Under the pieces are notes generated by a model that was not told the origin of the DNA, made no database searches, and saw nothing but the letters and a program-made list of their open reading frames with translations. 64,000 nucleotides of DNA from Modicisalibacter ilicicola DSM 19980 (GTDB taxonomy: Bacteria > Pseudomonadota > Gammaproteobacteria > Pseudomonadales > Halomonadaceae), in NCBI RefSeq assembly GCF_900128925.1, contig NZ_FQUJ01000007.1, positions 29,984-93,983 of the forward strand, given 5' to 3'. A program made the translations under genes and the position numbers. The stretch's first letter is position 1, and each line of letters starts with the position of its first letter. Positions 58,277 through 64,000 of this stretch are shown in pieces.

Positions 58277-58290
58277 TAAACGTCTGTTTA
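58277..58290. promoter_or_regulatory. PsrA-type operator (autoregulation)
   Basis: TAAAC GTCT GTTTA is perfectly symmetric and matches the PsrA form G/CAAAC-N2-4-GTTTG/C except at the outermost base. It overlaps an AT-rich stretch (TAAAATAAAG on the minus strand) likely to hold the psrA -10 region. Confidence 0.75.
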
Positions 58291-58359
58291 AAACATCTTC
58301 GATTCTACGCAGCTTACCCAAGGCCAACAATCGACGCCATCTCGACGGCCAACGATGGA

Positions 58360-58388
58360 TTTTCAACCCCCGGATTACTGGATACAAT
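58360..58388 (+). promoter_or_regulatory. lexA promoter
   Basis: TTTTCA (4/6 of -35), 17 bp, TACAAT (5/6 of -10), 49 bp before the lexA ATG, and overlapped by the LexA-box candidates. Confidence 0.6.
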
Positions 58389-58410
58389 ACCATGCTGTAT
58401 ACTTGAACAA
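58378..58410 (+). promoter_or_regulatory. Two LexA-box candidates before lexA
   Basis: CTG-N10-CAT at 58378-58393 and CTGTATACTTGAACAA at 58395-58410, 17 bp apart start to start. Both resemble the gammaproteobacterial SOS box CTGT-N8-ACAG but the right half-sites are imperfect. Two boxes upstream of lexA is the E. coli arrangement. Confidence 0.55.
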
Positions 58411-58436
58411 ATCCCAGCGGCAACCGCGGAGCCACC

Positions 58437-59084
58437 ATGACCCGTCCTCTCACCCCGCGCCAGCAGAATGTCTACGATTTCATCGTCAAGACCATGCATG
58501 AATTGGGTTATCCCCCCACCCGAGCGGAAATCGCCCGCGCCCTGGGCTTTCGTTCACCGAACGCCGCGGAAGAGCACCTGAGGGCGCTGAGCAAGAAAGG
58601 CGTGATCCACATGATCCCGGGGACGTCGCGAGGCATTCGTCTTGCTCACCAGGAGCAGGAGGAAAACCCGATAGCCCCCGGCAACGGCGGTTTGCCCGTG
58701 ATCGGCGAGGTGGCCGCCGGGAGCCCGGTGCTCGCTGCCGCGCACATCGATCGCTACTGCCCTCTTCCTCCCGACTATTTCACGCCGCGTGCCGACTACC
58801 TGCTGCGCGTGCGCGGGCTATCCATGCGTGACGTGGGGATCCTCGAGGGTGATCTGCTGGCGGTACATCGCACCAATCGCGTGCGCGATGGCCAGATCGT
58901 CGTGGCTCGCATGGAGGACGATGTCACCGTCAAGCGTATCCGGCGTGACGGCCACCGGGTCTGGCTGCTGCCGGAAAACGCCGACTTCTCGCCGATCGAA
59001 CTCGACCTGCGCCATCAGCATCTCGAGATCGAGGGAATCGGCGTCGGCGTGATACGCGGCGGCAACGGCCAGGCCCTCGGCTAG
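58437..59084 (+). CDS. lexA: SOS repressor LexA
   Basis: 215 aa. N-terminal winged helix ([39 protein letters not shown]), self-cleavage site Ala94-Gly95 (GEVAAGSPV) and the catalytic pair Ser129 (GLSMRDVGI) and Lys166 (TVKRIRR), spaced 37 as in E. coli. A linker of about 10 residues ([10 protein letters not shown]) precedes the cleavage site. dinB follows after 30 bp, so both are likely SOS genes. Confidence 0.96.
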   Translation: MTRPLTPRQQNVYDFIVKTMHELGYPPTRAEIARALGFRSPNAAEEHLRALSKKGVIHMIPGTSRGIRLAHQEQEENPIAPGNGGLPVIGEVAAGSPVLAAAHIDRYCPLPPDYFTPRADYLLRVRGLSMRDVGILEGDLLAVHRTNRVRDGQIVVARMEDDVTVKRIRRDGHRVWLLPENADFSPIELDLRHQHLEIEGIGVGVIRGGNGQALG

Positions 59085-59114
59085 GCAATTCCTCGATAGG
59101 CAAAAGAGGTGCGC

Positions 59115-60161
59115 GTGCGCAAGATCCTGCATGCCGACTGCGACTGCTTCTATGCCGCCGTCGAGATGCGCGACGATCCGAGCCTGCGGGACATCCCCCT
59201 GGCGATCGGCGGCAGTGTCGAGCGGCGGGGGGTCATCGCTACCTGCAACTACCCGGCCCGGGCCTTCGGTATCCGCTCGGCCATGCCCACCTCTCACGCC
59301 TTGCGTCTGTGCCCGGAACTGAAACTGATGCCGGCGGACTTCCCGCGCTATCGTGCCGTCTCGGAACGCATCCAGGCGATCTTCCATGAACTGACCCCCC
59401 TGGTCGAACCCCTTTCCCTGGACGAGGCCTTTCTCGATGTCAGCGAGGTCACGCGGTTCAAGGGCAGTGCCACCTGGATGGCCCGCTGGCTCAAGGACGA
59501 AGCCCTCAAGCGCACCGGCATCACCCTCTCCGTGGGGGTAGCGCCGAGCAAGTTCCTGGCCAAGATTGCCAGCGACTGGGACAAGCCCGACGGGCTTCAC
59601 GTCATCCCCCCGGAAGAGGTCGAGACATTCGTTGCCGCCCTGCCGGTCGACAAGCTGCATGGTGTGGGACCGGCGACGGCGACCAAGTTGCATGCCATGG
59701 GCATCGCCACCTGCAGCGACTTGCGGGGCTGGCCGCTCGAGACCCTGCTGGAGCGTTTCGGCAAGTTCGGCACACGTCTCTACGCCCTGGCCCGGGGCCA
59801 GGACGATCGCCCGGTGCGCGTCGAGCGCGAGCGCAAGTCCGTGAGTGCCGAGAACACCTTTCACCGCGACCTTCCCGGCCTCGCCGAATGCCGTGCCGAA
59901 CTCCCCACCCTGATAGAGCGCCTCGGCCAGCGCCTCGAGCGTCACGGCAACCCGCCGATCAGGGGGCTGTTCGTCAAGGTGCGCTTCAACGACTTTACCC
60001 TGACCACCCTCGAAGGCCTGGGCCGCCAGGTTTCCCCGGAACACTTTCTGACCCTGCTGGACGAAGCCTGGGCTCGCGGCAGCCGTCCCGTGCGACTGCT
60101 GGGCGTCGGCGTGCGCCTGGTGCCTCCCGACAGTGCACGGCAGCTGACCCTTTTCGAATAG
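59115..60161 (+). CDS. dinB: DNA polymerase IV (Y-family)
   Basis: 348 aa. KILHADCDCFYAAVEMRDDP, then the YRAVSERIQAIF and LSLDEAFLDVSEVT catalytic blocks, the helix-hairpin-helix (VDKLHGVGPATATKLHAMGI) and a C-terminal beta-clamp motif RQLTLFE. It does translesion synthesis. Two GTGs, 59109 and 59115, are possible; 59115 sits 5 bp after AGAGG and the first overlaps it. Confidence 0.93.
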   Translation: MRKILHADCDCFYAAVEMRDDPSLRDIPLAIGGSVERRGVIATCNYPARAFGIRSAMPTSHALRLCPELKLMPADFPRYRAVSERIQAIFHELTPLVEPLSLDEAFLDVSEVTRFKGSATWMARWLKDEALKRTGITLSVGVAPSKFLAKIASDWDKPDGLHVIPPEEVETFVAALPVDKLHGVGPATATKLHAMGIATCSDLRGWPLETLLERFGKFGTRLYALARGQDDRPVRVERERKSVSAENTFHRDLPGLAECRAELPTLIERLGQRLERHGNPPIRGLFVKVRFNDFTLTTLEGLGRQVSPEHFLTLLDEAWARGSRPVRLLGVGVRLVPPDSARQLTLFE

Positions 60162-60164
60162 CCC

Positions 60165-60836
60165 CTACTTGGTGTCGATATAACGATGGCTATCGAAGGT
60201 CAGCACCCAGTGCGGGTGATAGACCAGCAGCAGGCTCAGCATCGTCCCGGTGACGAAGGCTTCCGAGGGCAACAGCAGCGGCAGGAATAGCGCATACTCG
60301 CCAACCAGGCGCAGGACTTCCGGATCGTTACTGCCAAGCCATACCATGCCGATGGCGCAGACCCCGCTGATCAGCGTCGCCAGGGCCGAGCCGAAGAAGC
60401 CGCAGACGAAGAGGAAGATGAAGAGATTGTCCGGCATGCGACGATCCACGAGACGCCAGATGAACACGCTGACCAGGACGGGTATGACACCGGTGACCAG
60501 GACGTTCATGCCCAGCAATGGCCAGGCCGTCTTGCCGATGAGCACCATGGCGAGATTGATCAGGCCATTGGCCAGCAGTGCCAGCGGTGCAGTGAACACC
60601 AGGGTGAGAAACACCGTGAAGACGAAATGCAGGGTCAGCCAGTCGACCGCCTGGGCCCGCAGTTGCCACATCAACATCACGAAGACCGTCGCCCCCAGCA
60701 ACCGGTGCTGAAGGGATCGATCCCCCACGAGGCGCTGCCAGGGAAACACCCACAAGGCCCGCCCCACCACGCCAAGGCTTATGACCGCGGCCAGGATCAG
60801 CATCCAGGGAGCGAAGACGACGGCAGCAAACGACAT
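60165..60836 (-). CDS. CbiM-like integral membrane protein (COG3235)
   Basis: 223 aa from the ATG at 60836; six to seven hydrophobic segments (LHFVFTVFLTLVFTAPLALL; GMNVLVTGVIPVLVSVFIWR; PLLLPSEAFVTGTMLSLLLV). It resembles the ECF-type transporter permease group of CbiM-like proteins, found without ATPase or A/T partners. A longer frame begins at 60926 but has no membrane character. Substrate (perhaps a metal or vitamin) unknown. Confidence 0.65.
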   Translation of the reverse strand: MSFAAVVFAPWMLILAAVISLGVVGRALWVFPWQRLVGDRSLQHRLLGATVFVMLMWQLRAQAVDWLTLHFVFTVFLTLVFTAPLALLANGLINLAMVLIGKTAWPLLGMNVLVTGVIPVLVSVFIWRLVDRRMPDNLFIFLFVCGFFGSALATLISGVCAIGMVWLGSNDPEVLRLVGEYALFLPLLLPSEAFVTGTMLSLLLVYHPHWVLTFDSHRYIDTK

Positions 60837-60988
60837 GACCAACTCACACGGCTTGGGGAAGACGTCACACAGGACCGGGCCGGACTCGTGCATCGAACGT
60901 GGCGAACCAAATGGCCCGGATGACATTCATTGTGGCTCTGCCCCGGCATCACGTATAGTGAAAACCTCTTTATCAGCCAAAGTCGATA

Positions 60989-62671
60989 ATGCCTCAGCCT
61001 CGCGTACAGCTTCGTTCTCGCCGCCGCCCGCCCTTGCATTTCCTGGCGCTGGGGGGATGTGGCGAGATAGGCATGAATCTCAGCCTGTACGGCTTCGCGG
61101 GCGACTGGATTGCGGTCGACTGCGGCATGATGATTCGTCAGGACCTGCCGGACTCTCCCTTGCAGGTACCCAATGTCGATGGACTGCCGGCGCTGGGGAT
61201 CACCCCGATGGCCCTGATCATCACCCACGGCCACGAGGATCACATCGGCGCCGCCGCCTGGCTTTGGCCCCATTGGGGCTGCGACATCTATGCCACCCCC
61301 CTGGCGGCGGGACTGCTGCGCGCCAAGTTCATCGAGCGCGGGCTGGCCACCGATGCCATTCGCATCGTCGAACCCGGCGAGGCCCTGGAATGCGGTCCGT
61401 TCAGCCTGCGTTACCTGCCGCTGACCCACTCGATCCCCGAGAGCTGTGCGCTGCTGCTGGTCACCCCCCACCACCGTGTCGTGCATACCGGTGACTGGAA
61501 ACTCGACCCCGACCCCGTGATCGGCCCTCCGGTCGATGAGACGCTCTACCGTTCCCTGGCGCCGATCGATCTGTTGGTGGGCGACTCCACCAACGCCCCG
61601 CTACCCGGCAGATCGCGCAGCGAAGGCGATGTCGCGCGTGCCCTGGAGAGCACCCTGGAGACATGCACGGGGCGTGTCATCGTCTCCTGCTTTGCCAGCA
61701 ATCTGGCCCGGGTCCTCGCCGCGGGGCTCGCTGCTTCCCGCTGCGGCCGCCGGGTGAGCCTGATGGGGCGCTCCCTGGAGCGCATGGTGAGAATCGCCCG
61801 CGGCCTGGGCTACCTGGAAGAGTTTCCGCCCCTGGTCCCCGTCCGCGATCTCGGCTACTTGCCCCCGGAGGAGGTCCTGGTCATCGCCACCGGCAGCCAG
61901 GGCGAACCGCGTGCGGCCCTGTCCCGCCTGGCCCAGGGGCGTCATCCCGATGTCGAGTTGCAGGCCGGCGATACGGTCATCTTCTCTGCCAAGGCGATCC
62001 CCGGCAACGAACGTCTCATCGAGCGGCTCCACGACGGCCTGCGCCGCCTGAACGTCACAATTCTCGAGGAGAGCCGATATCCCGAGCTGCATGCTTCGGG
62101 CCATCCGGCTCAGGACGAATTGAGCACCTTCTACGAATGGCTCAAGCCCCGCCACCTGCTGCCCGTGCACGGCGAACGACGACACCAGAGCGCGCATTGT
62201 GAACTGGCCGAGGCGCAAGGCATCCAGGCACCGCTGATTCCAACCGATGGCGACTTGATATGCTTCGATGCACAAGGGTTGACGCTGGAAGAGCGTTATC
62301 CGCAGACGCCACGCATCGTCATGCAGGATCAGCTGCAGGACCTGGCTGGACTTCAGGCCCCCAAGGGCGACCGCCGGGTGCGCTCGGGCGAGCTGTTCAT
62401 CCTGGTCGCGGTGACGCCCGAGGCAGACGGCTGGCTGCGTATCGGTCGTCTGCTCATCGACGCCTCGGTGCCGACACCGCTGGATGAAACCGGTTTCGCG
62501 GAGTGGATCGACGACACGCTCCAGCAATTGAATGCACACACCCTCGTGCAGCTCCGCGAGCAACTGCAGCCCTTGTTGATGGGGTGGCTGGCCGATCACT
62601 TGCGTCACCTGCCCAGGGTTCACCTGCAATTGACGCCTGCCGAAGTGAGTTTTGCGACCGAGGCCGAATGA
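60989..62671 (+). CDS. Ribonuclease J
   Basis: 560 aa metallo-beta-lactamase/beta-CASP enzyme. HGHEDH at 80-85, His147 (LPLTHSIPES), Asp169 (HTGDWKLD), GDSTNAPLPGRS, VIATGSQGEP, and HLLPVHGERRH are the zinc and beta-CASP motifs, and the length matches RNase J (about 555 aa). It degrades RNA from the 5' end and/or endonucleolytically. Unlike the enteric bacteria, some halomonads carry it alongside RNase E (rraA is in this window). Promoter region between it and the CbiM-like gene is 152 bp. Weak ribosome-binding sequence. Confidence 0.9.
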   Translation: MPQPRVQLRSRRRPPLHFLALGGCGEIGMNLSLYGFAGDWIAVDCGMMIRQDLPDSPLQVPNVDGLPALGITPMALIITHGHEDHIGAAAWLWPHWGCDIYATPLAAGLLRAKFIERGLATDAIRIVEPGEALECGPFSLRYLPLTHSIPESCALLLVTPHHRVVHTGDWKLDPDPVIGPPVDETLYRSLAPIDLLVGDSTNAPLPGRSRSEGDVARALESTLETCTGRVIVSCFASNLARVLAAGLAASRCGRRVSLMGRSLERMVRIARGLGYLEEFPPLVPVRDLGYLPPEEVLVIATGSQGEPRAALSRLAQGRHPDVELQAGDTVIFSAKAIPGNERLIERLHDGLRRLNVTILEESRYPELHASGHPAQDELSTFYEWLKPRHLLPVHGERRHQSAHCELAEAQGIQAPLIPTDGDLICFDAQGLTLEERYPQTPRIVMQDQLQDLAGLQAPKGDRRVRSGELFILVAVTPEADGWLRIGRLLIDASVPTPLDETGFAEWIDDTLQQLNAHTLVQLREQLQPLLMGWLADHLRHLPRVHLQLTPAEVSFATEAE

Positions 62672-62711
62672 CTCGCAGCCTGTAGGTTACTAGAAAGTAA
62701 CGTATGGATAT

Positions 62712-62747
62712 AAAAAAGAAGCGGCTCGACGAACCGCTTCTTTTTTT
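62712..62747. terminator. Bidirectional terminator between RNase J and the H-NS-like gene
   Basis: AAAAAAGAAGCGG, CTCGACGAA loop, CCGCTTCTTTTTTT: near-perfect stem with A and T runs. It ends both convergent genes. Confidence 0.92.
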
Positions 62748-62817
62748 GCAATCATCCCGGCACGGAAGAGTTCGGGTTGCTTCCGAGTCGCGCTTGTAGC
62801 CGCAATGACGAACAATC

Positions 62818-63108
62818 CTATGCCTTGGCATCCTTCTTGGGCGGGCGGCCACGACGACGCTTGGGCTGCTCGCCGACCAGATCATCCACGGAGAGCCCAG
62901 CGTCGTTGATGGCTTCACGAATCTCCGCGAGCTTGCGGGCCTTCTGCTCTTCTTCTTCCCGGCGAAGATAATCTTCCTGCTGCTTCTGTTCGATCACTTC
63001 GCTGATGACTTCTGCCAATTTGTGCAACTGCTCCATGCTCAACTGGCGTGCGGCGGCCCGAGCGACATTCTTATTGCGCGCAATTCTCTCCAGGGATTCG
63101 GTAGACAT
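62818..63108 (-). CDS. H-NS-like nucleoid protein with AT-hook-like tail
   Basis: 96 aa. Residues about 5-78 are helical and coiled-coil-like (LEVIEQKQQEDYLRREEEE-type run, spanning about 32-65), resembling the oligomerisation domain of H-NS (compare RKLAEIREAINDAGLSVDDL). The usual C-terminal DNA-binding block (TWTGQGR) is missing. Instead the end is KRRRGRPPKKDAKA (83-96), a basic AT-hook-type motif with the GRP core. It may be a small nucleoid protein or a partner of H-NS. A strong ribosome-binding sequence (GGAGGAG, 6 bp before the ATG) and an AT-rich upstream region suggest good expression. Confidence 0.6.
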   Translation of the reverse strand: MSTESLERIARNKNVARAAARQLSMEQLHKLAEVISEVIEQKQQEDYLRREEEEQKARKLAEIREAINDAGLSVDDLVGEQPKRRRGRPPKKDAKA

Positions 63109-63232
63109 TGAACTCCTCCGTACTAAAGGTTATTTACCGCATTCCGGTTTATTATCATGAAAAGTATATGCTTGCACGGGCAATTGGCAAGCCATGACCA
63201 CCATCAATTCATGAAAAAAGAATAATTAACCC

Positions 63233-63260
63233 AAAAAAAACAGCGATCATTGATCGCTGT
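63233..63260 (-). terminator. Rho-independent terminator of moaA
   Basis: Minus strand CAGCGATCA A TGATCGCTG (63241-63259), a perfect 9-bp stem, followed by eight T. It lies 30 bp after the moaA stop. Confidence 0.9.
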
Positions 63261-63289
63261 TAATTGAAGAAAGCCCAGTTGGATAAGGA

Positions 63290-64000
63290 TCACCCTCCGG
63301 TCATGTTCATGAATCGAACGACCTGCACGTCGCCATCGGTGGAAAAGTGATGGCGTTCCGGCTTGAGTGGCATCGCAGCAATGATACGCGACTTGAGGGC
63401 ATCGATATCGCCAGGATGGCGGCGCAGCGTCTCGCGGAGATCGACCGAGTGCTCGTTGCCCAGGCAGAGGAGGAGGCGTCCTTCCACGGTCACCCGGACC
63501 CGGTTGCAGGTCGAGCAGAAATTATGGCTGTGGGGCGAGATGAAGCCGATCCGGGAAGTGCTGTCCGCCATCCTGAAATAGCGCGATGGTCCAAGCGTGG
63601 ATTCGGTGGTCGGCAACAGCGCATGGCGAGACTCGATGATCGCCTGTACATCGTCGCTGGAACAGTAGGTTTCGCCGCGGGAATGATCCGACACGTCTCC
63701 CAGTGGCATCTCCTCGATGAAGCTTATATCCACGCCTTCGCTGCGGGCGAACTCCACCAGATCCAGCACCTCGTCGTCGTTCCTGCCCTTGAGGACGACG
63801 GCATTGAGCTTGATGCGATCGAAGCCTGCATCCTGAGCGGCATGGATACCGTCGATCACCTTCCGTAGGTCTCCCGTGCGGGTCAGACGCCTGAAGCGCT
63901 CCTCGTCGAGCGAGTCGATGCTGATATTCAGACGCTTCAAGCCGCCCCGACGCAAGGCAGGAGCATACTTGACCAATCCTGCCCCGTTGGTGGTCATGGC
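63290..64000 (-). CDS. moaA: GTP 3',8-cyclase MoaA (3' part, cut by the window edge)
   Basis: At least 236 codons; the start and the N-terminal radical-SAM CxxxCxxC lie outside. The C-terminal [4Fe-4S] cluster is visible in [20 protein letters not shown], and the end is MNMTGG with the C-terminal Gly-Gly needed for catalysis. It makes the molybdenum cofactor precursor from [23 protein letters not shown] is the conserved middle. Confidence 0.95.
   Translation of the reverse strand, partial: AMTTNGAGLVKYAPALRRGGLKRLNISIDSLDEERFRRLTRTGDLRKVIDGIHAAQDAGFDRIKLNAVVLKGRNDDEVLDLVEFARSEGVDISFIEEMPLGDVSDHSRGETYCSSDDVQAIIESRHALLPTTESTLGPSRYFRMADSTSRIGFISPHSHNFCSTCNRVRVTVEGRLLLCLGNEHSVDLRETLRRHPGDIDALKSRIIAAMPLKPERHHFSTDGDVQVVRFMNMTGG

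Overview
The window looks like a moderately GC-rich gammaproteobacterial chromosome, most likely from the Halomonadaceae (Halomonas/Chromohalobacter group). Three things point there: the run lpxH-ppiB-glnS-cysS-folD-tRNAs-tig-clpP-clpX-lon-hupB-ppiD and the nagZ-psrA-lexA order match what I recall of Pseudomonas and relatives; the flagellar block has enteric/pseudomonad content; and an acidic outer-membrane barrel and an RNase J fit a halomonad. Genus assignment is inference from memory, not a search. Almost everything is core chromosome. I found no prophage, transposase, CRISPR array, toxin-antitoxin pair or defence island.

Layout. (1) 1-240: a tandem 82-bp REP-like repeat and the terminator of the flagellar block. 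(2) 268-10654, minus: flgB-C-D-E-F-G-H-I-J-K-L (rod, hook, rings, hook-filament junction). flgK-flgL has its own sigma-28-type promoter. Divergently, flgA-flgM-flgN run on plus, with a near-consensus sigma-28 promoter before flgM, and are followed by an HDOD-GGDEF protein. (3) 14.0-17.0 kb: ratA-like gene, a MITE-like palindromic element, a tandem PTPS-like protein translationally coupled to a cysteine-cluster protein, and a CurA-type reductase with a palindromic operator candidate. (4) 17.1-25.8 kb, minus: the protein quality-control block ppiD, hupB, lon, clpX, clpP, tig. (5) 25.98-26.45 kb: tRNA operon Pro-Arg-His-His with a strong promoter. (6) 26.6-32.1 kb: folD, cysS, glnS, ppiB, lpxH. 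(7) 32.1-37.2 kb: a 1320-aa SARP/degenerate-cyclase/AAA/TPR regulator, miaE and a DUF1289 protein. (8) 37.4-46.9 kb: acnB, a small outer-membrane barrel, rraA, a membrane-anchored glycerophosphodiesterase, and divergent ppsA/ppsR. (9) 47-54.5 kb: MATE transporter, rhodanese, a valine-catabolism set (3-hydroxyisobutyrate dehydrogenase, 3-hydroxyisobutyryl-CoA hydrolase, isobutyryl-CoA dehydrogenase-like), a divergent LiuR-like MerR regulator and an acyl-CoA synthetase. (10) 54.6-64 kb: hpt, MscS-type channel, nagZ, psrA, lexA-dinB, a CbiM-like membrane protein, RNase J, a small H-NS-like protein with an AT-hook-like tail, and the 3' part of moaA, cut by the window edge.

There is no obviously new multi-gene system here. 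The most unusual items are the SARP-cyclase-AAA regulator, the AT-hook-tailed H-NS-like protein, the PTPS-like tandem protein with one degenerate active site, two families of palindromic intergenic elements, and several clear regulatory sites (sigma-28, PsrA-type, LexA-type and LiuR-type).
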